DNA of 64,000 nt from Onthophagus taurus (taxonomy: Eukaryota; Arthropoda; Insecta; Coleoptera; Scarabaeidae): contig NC_091968.1 in NCBI RefSeq assembly GCF_036711975.1, positions 14,942,001-15,006,000 of the forward strand, in the 5' to 3' direction. This document shows, piece by piece, positions 12,461 through 24,380 of the stretch (positions are counted from its first letter, which is position 1; each line of letters opens with the position of its first letter). The notes beneath the pieces are model-generated. The model saw nothing but the letters and a program-made list of their open reading frames with translations, had not been told where the DNA came from and made no database searches. The position numbers and the translations under genes are program-made.

Positions 12461-12898
12461 TTGGAATTTGGGAATCGCAGCATGTTATCAAAAAACTTTG
12501 TAGCAAATTTTATTGTTAACTTTATTGCTCTCTTGCACTTTTACTCTTAGATATGTCAATATCGAGATAGATCCGAAAATTTGATGAATCTGTAGCTTTT
12601 TCAAGTTATTATAGGTAACACTTGGGAATCGGGGCTTGCTATAAGAAAACTTTTATAACAAAAATGGTTGTAATTTTATTGTTAACAATATTGCTCTCTT
12701 GCACTTTTGCTCTTAAATGCGTCAATATAGAGATAGATACGAAAATATGAAAATTTAATGAATTTGTTGCTTTTTCAAGTGATTAAAGGTAATACTCGGG
12801 AATCGCTGCGTCTTACAAAAAGCTTTTACAATAAAAGTTGTAGCAAATATTATTGTTAACAATATTGCTCTCTTGCATTTTTGCTCTTAAATGCGTCA
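12461..12898 (+). repeat. 175-bp satellite, family 1
   Basis: Continuation of the array interrupted by the Penelope-like element. About two and a half units, broken again at 12898 by a CR1-like LINE tail. Confidence 0.8.
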
Positions 12899-13434
12899 AT
12901 ATAATAATAATAATCGTAATTATAATTTGGCTTTATTAATGAAAAATAATGACAATAATTATAAAAAAGCAATACGTAGGGCGGAGTTAGGAATCAAGTT
13001 CCTCTCTATCACTCAACCCTACAAACAAAAACAAAAATATTAATAAAGTAGAACAAAAGAAAAATTAAAACAACAAAAACAATGTTTACGAAATTAATAA
13101 CATTAAATCAAAATAATAAAAAAACAAAGGAATGTGTATTAATTGCAATATATATTCATGCGAAACTCAGCAATTAAACGCCAGATTGTTCATCCATTAA
13201 CATTTGTCGCAGTTTCTTCTTAGACGCATTCAAATTTAGAGATTTCAAAGAGCCTGGTAGCAAGGTATAATATTTAGGAAGGCAATAAGTGTAGGATCGT
13301 TCAAATAACGAGGTCTCGTGTTTAGGAGGTGTGATAATACTCTATTTCTAATATTGATATTATGAACATCTGTCCTGAATGATATTTTGTTGTATAGATA
13401 CGCTGGCTTCTTCAACATGAGCTTATGGAGGTAA
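12899..13434 (-). mobile_element. 5'-truncated CR1/Jockey-like LINE tail
   Basis: The minus strand reads the end of a LINE ORF2: PPKHETSLFERSYTYCLPKY followed by SLKSLNLNASKKKLRQML and a stop. A 3' UTR follows, and an (ATT)n tail lies at the plus-strand left border (12901-12913). The PP..R....F..S......YN-LP-like pattern is typical of the ORF2 C-terminus of this LINE group. It is inserted in a satellite unit. Confidence 0.65.
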
Positions 13435-14065
13435 ATACGAAAATTTTATGAATTTGTTGCTCTTTCAAGTTATTATAGGTAGCACTTGGGAATCGGAGCA
13501 TGCTATAGGAAATCTTTTATAATAAAAATTGTTGCAAATTTTATTGTTAACAATATTGCTCTCTTGCATTTTTGCTCTTAAATGTATCAATATTGAGAAA
13601 AATACGAAAATTAAAAAATTTGATGAATATCCTTGTTTTACTATTAGCTAATGATAACATTCGGGAATTGAAACATGTTATCAAAAAACTTTTAGAACAA
13701 AAGTTGTTGCAAAATTTATTATTAACAATATTGCTCTCTTGTATATTTGCTCTCAGATGCGTCAATATTGAGAAAAATACAAAAATTTCATGAATTTCCT
13801 TGTTTTACTATTAGCTAATGATAACATTCGGGAATTGAAACATGTTATCAAAAAACTTTTAGAACAAAAGTTGTTGCAAATTTTATTATTAACAGTATTG
13901 CTCTCTTGTATATTTGCTCTCAGATGCGTCAATATTGAGAAAAATACAAAAATTTAAAAATTTCATGAATTTCCTTGTTTTACTATTAGCTAATGGTAAC
14001 ATTCCGGAATTGAAACATGTTATCAAAAAGTTTTAGCACAAAAATTGTAGCAAATTTTATTGTTA
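13435..14065 (+). repeat. 175-bp satellite, family 1
   Basis: Three to four units, with TCAATATTGAG-type markers at 13587, 13762 and 13929. The last step is shortened by a small deletion. The overlapping frames at 13547-13793 are repeat artefacts. Confidence 0.85.
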
Positions 14066-14560
14066 ACATAATTCATTAATTTTTTTAATTCTCAAGTTGA
14101 TTAAATTTATGCTAAAAATAACAAAGTTTCAAAAAACGTCATGTTATGCAATTATCGATATCTCATGAAACAATATAGCTACTAATCGTGAATGATACCT
14201 AGCCAGCGTTTCTAGTTCCAAGTTACCGTATCTGAACTTAACATCAGTAGTTTTCCAACTCGCATAGTATACTGTATGTAGCAAATAATTTACAAGCATT
14301 AGATGCGTTTAATGATTGTTGCATGAAAGTAGCCCAATTAAACATAAATAGTCCTAAAGCAGTCTCTAAAAGGACAGTCACATACGCTGTTGGAATGGTG
14401 ATGAAGCACAGATTCTTCAAGTAACATTTTGGTGATTTATGCTATATCATTACAAGCTGGTGATAGATGAATATAAAATAATTATGGATTATGATTTATT
14501 GATGCATTAGAAATATTTTTTATTCATAACGTTTTTCTTCATCAGTTCTAGTACTTTTGA
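14066..14560. other. Unknown 500-bp insert in the satellite
   Basis: Non-repetitive sequence interrupts the satellite. No reading frame, tail or terminal repeat is recognised. It may be a fragment of another element. Confidence 0.4.
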
Positions 14561-15415
14561 TACGTCAATATCGAGGTAGATACGAAAATTTTATGAATTT
14601 GTTTCTTTTTCAAGTGATTAAAGGTAATACTCGGGAATCGGAGCTTGCTATAAGAAAACTTTTATAACAAAAATTGTTGCAAATTTTATTGTTAACAATA
14701 TTGCTCTCTTGCACTTTTGCTCTCAGATACGTCAATATCGAGGTAGATACGAAAATATGAAAACTTGATGAATTTGTTGCCATTTCAAGTTATTAAAGGT
14801 AATACTTGGGAATCGGAGCTTGCTATAAGAAAACTCTTATAACAAAAATGGTTGCAAATTTTATTGTCAACAATATTGCTCTCTTGCATTTTTGCTCTCA
14901 GATACGTCAATATCGAGGTAAATACGAAAATATGAACAATTTATGAATTTGTTGCTCTTTCAAGTTATTAAAAGTAAGACTTAGGAATCGGAGGTTGCTA
15001 TAAGAAAACATTTATAACAAACCTTGTTGCAAATTTTATTGTTAACAATATTGCTCTCTTGCACTTTTTCTCTCAGATACGTCAATTACGAGGTAGACAC
15101 GAAAATATGAAAACTTGATGAATTTATTGCTTTTTCAAGTGATTAAGGATAACCCTTAGGAATCGCAGTGTGTTACAAAAAAACTTTTAGTACGAAAGTT
15201 GTAGCAAATTACAATGTTGCTCTCTTGCACTTTTGCTCTCAGATACGTCAATATCGAGATAGATACGAAAATATGAAAATTTTATGAATTTGTTGCTTTT
15301 TCAAGTTATTAAAGGTAACACTTGAGAATCGGAGCTTGGTATAAGAAAACTTTTATAACAAAAATTGTTGCAAATGTTATTGCTAACAATATTGCTCTCT
15401 TGCATTTTTGCTCCA
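14561..15415 (+). repeat. 175-bp satellite, family 1
   Basis: About five units with CGTCAATATCGAGGTAGATA and GCTCTCTTGCACTTTTGCTC repeated. It stops at about 15415 at a short unique stretch (15416-15610) before receptor copy D. Confidence 0.85.
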
Positions 15416-16026
15416 AACGTTGCTCGAGCGACATTGCCGTATCGTTGGTATATACTTTTATGCAATAGAAGTATGGTATTCCCATAAAGTACAATTTGTG
15501 TCGCAATTGTATTGATTTTAAGTACTATGTGTTTCATAATACTTTATTAAAATTTTGAAAATCGGTAGATTAAGTCGTATATCGGTGAATCGCTAGGGTT
15601 GGCAACGCTGTTCCAAATTTATATCACAATCAGTGGAGTGCATATCATATTTTTTTCATTAATACTGTATGCCTATGTGGTTGAATTATTAATCATACAA
15701 ATTGAAAATGTTGAAAATCATGATTAACAACACATATTTAACGAGAAATAAGAAAGAAAATTTTAAGAGTTTCCGACCTATCGTCTTGTACCATCAAGAT
15801 ATTCTCAGGTATACTAATCTTATTTTACAACCTTTACGATATCATTTATGATTTTAGAAAGTTTATATGCGTCTACAATGTCTATGGGGGCTTTATTACG
15901 CCTACAAAATTTTGTACTTTACTTTGTGAACAATCTCAATCACCGCATAAGTTGCTTTATGATGGTATCAACATCAATAGGACTATATTCAATTCACGCA
16001 ATTGTACAAAGATTTACCACAACGGT

Positions 16027-16038
16027 ATGAACTAATTT
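16027..16038 (+). repeat. LINE target-site duplication, left
   Basis: ATGAACTAATTT, repeated exactly at 21297-21308 on the other side of the LINE. Copies A-C have this intron sequence only once. Confidence 0.9.
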
Positions 16039-16539
16039 GGACGTGAGGATGAGGTGAATCCTAGGTAGGCTTGTCCTACTTGTTTTGCCGTACTCAGGAT
16101 TCTTGTCTTATGACCTGAATCAAGACCGACACTGCAGTTTTTACTGCTCCTTCACGAGGTGCCCCTGTACCATATCAAAAGTGTCGGATCTAGACTTGCC
16201 AGTCGATAAACAGGCCTCCCGCCCGGCTGTCGTCGCGTGGCTTAGGGCTTGCACGGGAGAAAACGTGGCTGGGGACGACTGATATAGTCGAAACCGTTAT
16301 ACCATGCATACCTATTGTTTGTGGACCTGGTCCACGGGCAGGGCATGCGGGGGATCTTTTCTTAATTGCCTGGGTCAAGAGGAGACAACCTCATTAAAAA
16401 CCCCAAAATGAATGTGGAACAGCTTATGCAGAGCACTTTAGGCTGTCATCTGACGGTCTAGTCATCCGGGAAGTGATGGCTGCTAATAAGCGGACTCTGG
16501 AGACCTGCCGCCCTTCAGTTTCAATAGGCTTATCGGGGT

Positions 16540-17513
16540 ATGGGAGCACTGCCTCGATGGACTTTTTTGGACCTTTTCTGCCCTACTCATGGGATTAGTA
16601 TGGAGACGCCCAGTATCAATAAAACCCTAGACGAGGGGGGGATAAACCTCGATCCTGAAAAGGAAACTAAAAAGAGGGAGGACAGTCCTCCATCACAATC
16701 TACACTTGTGGTAGCCGGACCGTCCGCACCCAAGTCAAGTTCTCCCTCTCTGGAAGGGGAGCAGGTTCTTCTGCACTCTGAAGGGGAGGAAGATGACCCT
16801 TAAACAAAAACGACTGCGGCTGCCAGGGTCCGCTAGAAGGAACCTGCGCGGATGCCTGCTCGAAGGACTGGCTTGTGCATACAGCCAATAGCCTTCATCC
16901 ATGGGAGGGTGCCCAGATTAAGGCGGTCGAGGGGAAAGATATTCCCAGGCCGCACGTCTGTGTAGCATATATCCCAGACGATGAAGCTAGTGTTCCTCTC
17001 ACCAAAGAGACGGTGTTAACCCGATTGGAGGTGATGAACAACTCACTCCAAACATCCGAGTGGACGGTTCTGAACACCACCAGATCCGGACAGGGGCAGC
17101 CGTGGATCTTCGCGGTTGACGAAGTGTCTTGCAACGCCCTGGAAGAACTGTGCTGGCGGCCGTACTTCGGATATGGAAGAATTCAATTCCGACTGAAAGG
17201 AAAGGGAGTGGAGAATCCCGCACCTACTACCGAGACGACGGAGGCTGTGACAGTCGCCCCGTCGACATCATCAGCTCCCGCGGCAACAAGCGCCAAGCGC
17301 GTGAAAAGAGCGCCAGGTGTGAAACCCGGCCGAGGTGTGATTTCCGCACGTGCCGGGGTGTCCAGCAGGGGGCGTCGTGCAGGTGCTCGTTCTGCGCCAT
17401 GGGAGAGTGGAGAAAGAGGAAAGTCCTCGACTCCTGCCCGAGGCTCGAGAGGGCGCGCTGGAATGAGAGGGGCCGGTGGGACGGCTGCTTCATCCCATGC
17501 GAGAGGTGAGTAG
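16540..17513 (+). pseudogene. LINE ORF1 protein
   Basis: The second part (16875-17513) has a globular region around HVCVAYIPDDE ... RPYFGYGRIQFRLKG, resembling the DUF4780-type domain of LINE ORF1 proteins. A basic, Arg/Gly/Ala-rich tail suited to RNA binding follows. An acidic, Pro/Ser-rich N-terminal part (16540-16803) lies in another frame and ends in a stop, so the ORF is broken. Confidence 0.55.
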
Positions 17514-17539
17514 GGGAAACTGTACTCAGCTCAGTGGAT

Positions 17540-18162
17540 AAGTCTATTAACTGTTTACAGATAAACCTGCAGCACGCTAGGGCGGCTACGGCTGTCCTTC
17601 TTGGCTGTCCTGAGATAGACCCAGAGCTTGTTTACTTATCAGGAACAACATTAATGCTTTCTTAATCTCAGAGCATAGCGACCGCGATTGTGTGGCTGCG
17701 GTTCTGAGAATCCGAGGTGAGAAGAGCTGGACAGAAATTGTCATCTGCTCGGCATACTTCCCCGGAACGGATAATGACCTTCCCCCAGCCGCTGTGCGAG
17801 ACATAATTGCCTACAGCAGGAGGAATAACCTGCAAGTTGTTGTTGGATGTGACGCCAATGCTCACCACACAATGTGGGCAAGCACCAACACAAATAAAAG
17901 AGGTGAGTTACTTTTTGACTACCTATTAGGGGAGGGGCTTACTGTTAATAATGTAGGCGCCAAACCAACCTTTGTTACCAGAAATAGAGCAGAGGTACTT
18001 GACATTACGTTCAGCTCAATTATATTAAGCTCTAAGATAACCTCCTGGAGGGTATCCTCTGAACCGTCGTGTTCAGATCATAGACATATTCGGACTGTAC
18101 GTACCGTCATCCCCGTAGCACTACTTGGGATCTGTTTAAGCGTTGCCTTGCAGATAACCTAA
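17540..18162 (+). pseudogene. LINE endonuclease domain (ORF2 start)
   Basis: Exonuclease-endonuclease-phosphatase fold. It would nick the target to prime reverse transcription. Recognised by an ORF2-type start (INCLQINLQHARAATAVL), CSAYFPGTD, GCDANAHHTMW, NKRGELLFDYLL, LDITFSS and CSDHRHI, which includes the catalytic His. Early frameshifts or stops near 17650-17700 separate the start from the rest. Confidence 0.75.
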
Positions 18163-18224
18163 CTAGTGTCATCGCAACCGTTAGGAACTGTGATCAGGTT
18201 GAAATAGCCACTGAGCAGATCTCT

Positions 18225-19171
18225 GTGGCAATTCGCTCTGCCTATCACAGTAGCAGTCCACTGAAGGTGAAAAGTAGTAATCGCTGCACACCCTGGTGGA
18301 ACGAATCTCTTAGCTCCGAAAGACAAGAGGTCCGGAAGCTTTTTAACCGGGCCAAGACATTAGGTGAATGGGAGAAATGTAAACAGGCTCTAACGAATTA
18401 CACCAAAAACATACGTAAGGCAAAAAGAGAATCTTGGAGGAGGTTCTGTGAGGGAGTGAAAGACACACCCAGCAGTGCAAGAATCCACAAGATTCTCGCT
18501 AGAGATCCGGCACTACCCCTGCGCTCACTTAGGCGGCCTGTCGGTAGTTTTACGCACTCTAGCAGAGCCTCGTTGGAGCTTCTCATGCAGACTCACTTCC
18601 CAGGAAGCCTGATGATGAGGGCCGATAATGCCACAGCGGGCTATTCCTGCAAGGCAAAGCGCCCCTCAAATACGGATTGGAGTGTGGCTAGAAAAGTCGT
18701 CACTTACACATCTGTGGACCAGGCAATTCAAACGTTTAAGCCGTTCAAATCGCCTGGAGAAGACAATATCTTTCCTGCTTTGTTACAGTAGGGGAGGTCT
18801 TTGTTGTTGCCAATTTTTGTAAAAATTTTCAGAGCGAGTGTCGCCTGGAAATATGTGCCGGCAGAATGGACTAAGGTAAGGGTATCTTACATACCCAAAG
18901 CGGACCGTTCGGTCCTTACTTCTAATGCCTTTCGACCCATCAGCCTAACGTCATTTCTGCTGAAAACCCTTGAAAAAGTTCTGGAACGGTATATCCGTAC
19001 GGTGCCATTCGTATCTGGTCCACTCAGTCGCCACCAGTATGCTTATCAAGCGGGAAAATCAGCAGAATTGGGTGTAGAGCCAATTCTTAGCCAATTCAAC
19101 TTAGTTGGTAGAGTATCCAGGACGCTGCAGGATAAAGAAATCTTGGTTTGTGCGTTCCTGGATATAGAGGG
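18225..19171 (+). pseudogene. LINE reverse transcriptase, N-terminal half
   Basis: Contains FKPFKSPGEDNIFPALL, VSYIPKADR, FRPISLTSFLLKTLEKV, YAYQAGKSAE and then FLDIEG, where motif A should continue into its catalytic Asp. The sequence breaks exactly there with the Penelope-like fragment. One in-frame TAG is at 18789-18791. The YADD region is absent. Confidence 0.75.
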
Positions 19172-19188
19172 ATGAAAGTGGTGTTTAT

Positions 19189-19488
19189 TTGATTAATTGT
19201 TTTAATTGCGATAACATTTACATAGAACAAACAGGCCGAAAGTTGGAATGTAGAATAACAGAACATAAAAATAAAAGTAATTCTAACATTTATAAACACA
19301 GAAACGAAACAGGTCACAATATAGAATATAGTAATGTTAAACTTCTACACAAATGCAGCAAAGGTTTTAAATTAGACCTTTTAGAGGCTTATGAAATTAA
19401 TAAATATAAAAAGAAAAAATACACCCTCCTTAACGATCAAATAGATCTTAATTTTACACCGCTATTTAAATGTTTAAAAGATTTCTGA
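19189..19488 (+). pseudogene. GIY-YIG endonuclease domain of Penelope-like element 2
   Basis: NCFNCDNIYIEQTGRKLECR, then ITEHK, YKHRNETGHNI and LLEAYEI match the Cys-containing GIY-YIG nuclease and the C-terminal helix of Penelope-like elements. The usual Gly of the Y-x-G-x-T motif is Glu here (YIEQT). The RT part is missing. Confidence 0.7.
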
Positions 19489-19842
19489 AACGGCGAATTG
19501 TTAAATTTAATCTTCCCTTTTTTCTCAAACCTGTTTTTAAAAAAGGGCATTCCATAACTTGTATTATTGTATTGAGTCCTTGATTTATGCTTCATGTCTC
19601 ATGTCAAGTGTTGTCTTTTTCGTGAAAATAATTTTAAATTGTTAGTTATGTGTGAAATTTTATCTCTAATGACCAAACAGATGTTTCCAATTTTAATTTA
19701 GTTTTTATTTTTGACCGTAAGTTTGTAATAAAAAAAAAAAAAAAAAATTATATTTTATAAGATTTTATATTATTTTATATATAGTTTTAATTATTCTCAT
19801 TCATGCAGGATTTTTTGTAATTCAATTGTTTTGTAGATTCGG

Positions 19843-19880
19843 CTAATGATGACCTAATATAGTGTCGAAACCGGTACCGA
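19843..19880 (+). ncRNA. Degenerate hammerhead ribozyme candidate
   Basis: CTAATGA (consensus CTGATGA), then a GAC...GTC closing stem, then GAAA, then CCGGTACCG, a palindromic short stem III. Penelope-like elements are known to carry such minimal hammerheads near their ends. The first core element has one mismatch, so activity is doubtful. Confidence 0.35.
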
Positions 19881-20039
19881 GGAAATTTAAAAATAAACGC
19901 GAGAAACTGAAGTTAAAACACATTATTGTTTTATTATATCTTATATTTATTAATCTCGCAACATGGATTCTAATAATAATGGTATAGGAAAGTCCGACAG
20001 ACTTCAGTTATCAGTAAACTTTCACGAATTCAACGAGTA

Positions 20040-21191
20040 GCTGGATTGGCAATCTCTGGTGCGATAGGCACAACGCCAACTCTAGCAATGGAGGTTCTGC
20101 TTGGCCTATCTCCTCTGCATTTGCATATAGAGAAAGTGGCTAGAACAACCATTTACAGATTTAAGCAATATGCTCAAAACTGTTCCGACATGTCCTACCA
20201 ATGGGCTGCGGAAGACATTATAAGCTGATACTGTGCTATCAATGCCGTCAGATTTGGCGGTATCACTATCAGTGATTAATGCTCGATACTAGATTGTACT
20301 GCCTGAGTGGCAGTCCTGGATCGAAAATGAAAATTCTCTGGTTCAGGCAGACATTTACTTGTACACAGATGGATTAAAAACGCCTGAAGGGGTAGGAGCA
20401 GGAGTATACTGCCAGACACCTCGAATTAAGCAAGCTTACAGCCTGGGTACGTATTGTACTGTATTCCAGGCGGAAGTATTTGCTATTGACATGGGTGCTA
20501 AAATCCTTCTTGAAAGAGGGGTGAAGAACATGACAGTACGAATTTTCTCATACAGTCAAGCCGCTCTCTCCAGGCGCTGCAAGCCGTGAAAACGGTGTCG
20601 GCTCTGGTTAATGATTGTAAGAGAACATTAAACACACTGAGTTGTGATAACACAGTCTCTCTGATCTGGGTCCCGGGTCACTATGGGGTTGCTGGCAATG
20701 AAGCGGCAGATAAGCTAGCACGAGATGGCAGCGCTGAAGCGTTTGTGAGGCCGGAACCAGCAGTTGGTGTATCATTTGCGATGGCCAAATATAGGGTTGG
20801 ACTGTGGGCTGAAGAGAGACTTCGCCTACTGTGGACCAATTCTCCTGGAATGAGACATGCTAAGGTGTTTATTAACATCGCCACTGTCAAACCCGGGAAT
20901 ATTTTAGGACTTGCCCGTAGTAGCATAAAAGTTCTAATGGGTGTTTTTACTGGGCGCTGCCGATTAAAAGCACACCTCAATTTGTTGGGCTTACCCGACG
21001 ATGTTGAATGCCGACTATGTGCGGAGGAAGCAGAGACGGTTGAGCATGTTTTATGCCACTGCCCTGGCGTTAACCGTATCAGATTCTCGATTTTTGGGTT
21101 GCAGTTTATCTCCTCAAGGGATCTGAATGACCTTTCGCCGAGCAAGGTATTAATGTTCGTTAAGAGCATTCGACTGCACGGTGAAATTTGA
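20040..21191 (+). pseudogene. LINE RT C-terminus and RNase H domain
   Basis: The first part (ISGAIGTTPTLAMEVLLGL) is the typical end of this LINE's RT. RNase H follows: YTDGLK with the first catalytic Asp, FQAEVFAI with the catalytic Glu, WVPGHYGVAGNEAADKLA with the final Asp motif, and then a Cys/His block (CRLCAEEAETVEHVLCHCP). A stop near 20280 and a frameshift at about 20588 break it. Confidence 0.8.
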
Positions 21192-21296
21192 AAACGATAT
21201 CTATCTGGGTACAATAGATTTTTAGGATCGCGGTGCAAGGTTGGTTGGTCCGCCTACCCGATATATAGTCAATGCAATGTAATGTAATGTAATGTA

Positions 21297-21308
21297 ATGA
21301 ACTAATTT
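21297..21308 (+). repeat. LINE target-site duplication, right
   Basis: ATGAACTAATTT, identical to 16027-16038, directly after the AATGT tail. Confidence 0.9.
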
Positions 21309-21674
21309 TTTATTCACCTAAAATGTTAATAAAGTGATATTTGTTAATAGGCTGGTAGCGTTGCTGAAGATGTTTATAACTTGAACTGGTATGAAGCGGA
21401 TGTTTCAACACGAAAAGATGTTTTGATATTGTTGTGTATGAGCCAAAAGCCTCTTATTACTGATATTCCTTTATTCGGCGAAGTGTCACACACAGCAGCA
21501 GCTAAAGTAAATATTTAATCATTTCTAATTGATATACATACTTAAGAAAGTGAATGTTGTTTATTTAAGGAGTACAAGAAGGTGTACGTTTTCTACAATT
21601 GGATTTTAAAAGTCATGCAGAAGAGAATTGTTTAACATTAAAATATTTTTACATCAATATTTTTTAGTCCACTT

Positions 21675-22925
21675 AAAATATGAAATTTTATGAATTTGTT
21701 GCTTTTTCAAGTGATTATAGGTAACTCTTAGGAATCGCAGCATGTTACAAAAAAGCTTTTAGTACAAAAGTAGTAGCAAATTTTATTGTTAACAATATTG
21801 CTATCTTGCACTTTTGCTCTTAGATACGTCAATATCGAGGTAGATACGAAAATATGAAAATTTGATGAATCTGTAGCTCTTTCAAGTTATTATAGGTAGC
21901 ACTTGGGAATCGGAGCTTGAAACAAAAAAACTTTTAGTACAAAAGTTGTAGCAAATTTTATTGTTAACAACATTGCTCTCTTGCACTTTTGTTCTTAGAT
22001 ACGTCAATATCGAGAAAAGTACGAAAATATGAAAATTTTATGAATTTGTTGCTTTTTTCAAGTGATTAAAGGTAATACTCGGGAATCGGAGATTGCTATA
22101 AGAAAACTTTTATAACAAAACCTGTTGTAAATTTTATTGTTAACAATATTGCTCTCTTGCACTTTAGCTCTTAAATGCGTTAATATCGACAAAAGTACGA
22201 AAATATGAAAATTTGATGAATTTGTTGCTTTTTCAAGTGATTAAAGATAACATTTGAGAATCGGAGCATGTTATAAAAAAACTTTTAGCACAAAAGTTGT
22301 AGCAGATTTTATTGTTAACAATACTGCTCTCTTGCACTTTTGCTCTTAGATACGTCAATATCGAGGTAAATACGAAAATATGAACAGTTTATGAATTTGT
22401 TGCTCTTTCAAGTTATTAAAGGTAACACTTGGGAATTGGAGCTTGCTATAAGAAAACTTTTATAACAAAAACTGTTGCAAATTTTATTGTTAACAATATT
22501 GCTCTGTTGCATTTTTGCTCTTAAATGCGTCAATATCGAGATAAATACGAAAATATGAAAATTTGATGAATTTGTTGCTGTTTCAAGATGTTAAAGGTAA
22601 CACTTGGGAATCGGAACATGTCATAAGAAAACTTTTATAACCAAAATTGTTGCAAATTTGATTGTTAACAATATTACTCTCTTGCACTTTAGCTCCTAGA
22701 GACGTCAATATCGAGATAGATGCGAAAATATGAAAATTTGATAAATTTGTTGCTTTTTGAAGTGATTATAAGTAACCTTTAGGAATCACAGCATGTTGCA
22801 AAAAAACTTTAAAATAAAAGTTGTTGCAAATTTTATTGTTAACAATATTGCTCTCTTGCACTTTTGCTCTTAAATGCGTCAATATAGAGATAGATACGAA
22901 AATATGAAAATTTTATGAATTTGTT
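21675..22925 (+). repeat. 175-bp satellite, family 1
   Basis: About seven units following receptor copy D exon 5, with GTTAACAATATTGCTCTCTT once per unit. It ends at a minus-strand LINE fragment. Confidence 0.85.
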
Positions 22926-22934
22926 GAAGTATGT

Positions 22935-23310
22935 ATTTATTTAGCTAAAAATCATTCCTTATCCTATCCCACATCGTCTTTTCCACTATTTTCCGTAAAA
23001 ATTTAATTTCCATTGCTGTGATCTTTCCTTCTTGTTTATCTTGCCGTGTCCATGATTCTCTAGCATATGTTAATATTGGGACTGCGCGTTGTACACTTTC
23101 AATTTTATCTATCTTCTTCTTTCCAAAAATTGGTCTATTTAGAGTATGTCGCCTTGTTTCATTCCCTTGTGAATTTCAAAAGTCTTTGACTTTCTCCCTT
23201 TATTTGTACTATGCCCTTGACGTGTACAGGTTTTCAATTATTTTTGTTAGGTTTTGTGGTACCATGTCAAAAGCAGCTTTTAGGTCCAGGAATATTAGGT
23301 ATTATATACA
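22935..23310 (-). mobile_element. LINE reverse-transcriptase fragments
   Basis: The minus strand reads FLDLKAAFDMVPQ (RT motif A) and, in another frame, a QGD block like motif B. The other end reads MEIKFLRKIVEKTMWDRIRN, a common C-terminal peptide of insect LINE RTs. Internal parts between these are missing, so this is a scrambled remnant. Confidence 0.6.
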
Positions 23311-23825
23311 GGATGTATCTGAATGACTGCAACAAACTTCAAGGGGTGATTCTTTAGTGAATTTTAGGGTATTTTCTTTGATATATGAACCATGGGCGAC
23401 TTCGGCTCCCCTAAGGAGCTACACCCCTCCAAGAATAGCGGAAAATGTTGGTTTAATTTGTTTTTCAAAAAAACCATAAACGCTAATAAAATGAAATTTG
23501 GTTAACTCATAATAGGGCATGTTTTGACCCTATTTGTACTTTCAACATACCCTTCTAAACTACTAAACGTAACCACCCCCTTGTCATTTTTGCTAATATT
23601 TTTTTTATGCAGATGATAAATACATTAAAAATTTTTTATCTAGGTAGATGAAAGTATCCTAAAACTTTTTTGTCTCTTTAAAATTTTTCCAAAAACGACT
23701 AATTTTTGAGAAAAAAAATAATAAAGCAAACACTGCACGTTAAACAACGGGGTTCTCGATCAAAAGTTGGAATGAATTTTTAATGAAAAAATCTTAGTAG
23801 GCAGTAGTATAGATTCGCCTCCTCC
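23311..23825. other. Unassigned sequence left of element 1
   Basis: No reading frame recognised. It contains GGCTCCCCTAAGGAGC (a short palindrome) and an A-rich stretch. It does not resemble the hAT sequence on the other side of element 1. Confidence 0.4.
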
Positions 23826-24380
23826 TCGAACCTGCGTTCTAGGAGGAGGTTCTTGAATCGGCAAATTTTTTGGGGGTCAGAGGAGGTTCGATGAGGAGAG
23901 GAGGTTCTTGAATCGGCGATTCTTTTGAGGGTCGGAGGAGATTCGATGAAGAGAGGAGGAGGTCAATTAACTTGAGAAGGTCATGTTATTTTGACGAAAT
24001 TATTAAAAATTTCTTAAATTTTCTTATCTTTATTTAGGTTATGTTATTAAAAATTTATCTTTATATGTACCTAGATGAAAACAATTACTATGTTTATCCT
24101 TCGACGCTTCTCAATGAACTGTTAATGTTTTCGATATATCTCTTAATTTATTATTATACACAAAGGTATACGGTTTTGAGACATGTAGGTATACAAATAA
24201 GTGAGTCATAACTTACCTGCGAGATATTTTTTTATTTTATTATGTAAAGGTGTACGGGTATTTAAGAATATGCGAGGAGGTTCTTGAATCGGCAAATTTT
24301 TTGGAAGGACAGGTTTGAGGAGGAGGTCAACTAACTTGTTAGTAGTAGATGAGTCATGATCTACCTGCGAGATATTTTTT
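23826..24380. repeat. Element 1 left terminal inverted repeat
   Basis: Matches the reverse complement of 40565-41140 with small indels. It begins TCGAACCTGCGTTCTAGGAG and contains the motif GGAGGTTCTTGAATCGGC three times (near 23843, 23902 and 24274). A 98-residue minus-strand frame overlaps it and shows no family features. Confidence 0.85.

Larger units (their letters stand above)
19175..19935 (+). mobile_element. Penelope-like element 2, 3' fragment nested in the LINE
   Basis: It starts inside a GIY-YIG domain and ends with an A-rich stretch (19729-19747) and the terminal motif GTGTCGAAACCGGTACCGA. It differs clearly from element 1 in sequence and base composition. It replaces the middle of the LINE reverse transcriptase, so it inserted there and the LINE lost sequence as well. 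Confidence 0.7.
16039..21296 (+). mobile_element. Non-LTR retrotransposon with RNase H (LOA/I-like)
   Basis: GC-rich insert with ORF1, apurinic-type endonuclease, reverse transcriptase and RNase H in that order, ending in an AATGT pentamer tail (21274-21296). Flanks carry a 12-bp duplication. Both ORFs carry stops and frameshifts. The RT core is missing and replaced at about 19172-19935 by a Penelope-like fragment. Domain order with RNase H at the C-terminus points to the LOA/I group; the exact clade is uncertain. Confidence 0.85.
15620..21635 (+). pseudogene. Odorant receptor copy D (7tm_6), split by a LINE
   Basis: Receptor remnants lie either side of a 5.3-kb LINE. Upstream are exon 2 pieces (15620-15930, frameshifted within the block related to IENVKIMINN) fused to a shortened exon 3 ending at 16024. 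The intron between these two is deleted. Downstream, exon 4 is 21351-21506 (NWYEADVSTR, SQKPLITD, stop-free) and exon 5 is 21570-21635. The LINE sits in the intron between exons 3 and 4. 175-bp satellite follows exon 5 as in the other copies. Pseudogene. Confidence 0.75.

Noticed and set aside
20681..21238. 185-residue minus-strand frame
   Set aside because: Shadow of the LINE RNase H domain on the plus strand.
23018..23326. 102-residue plus-strand frame
   Set aside because: Opposite strand carries recognisable LINE RT peptides (AAFDMV, QGD); the plus frame is a shadow.
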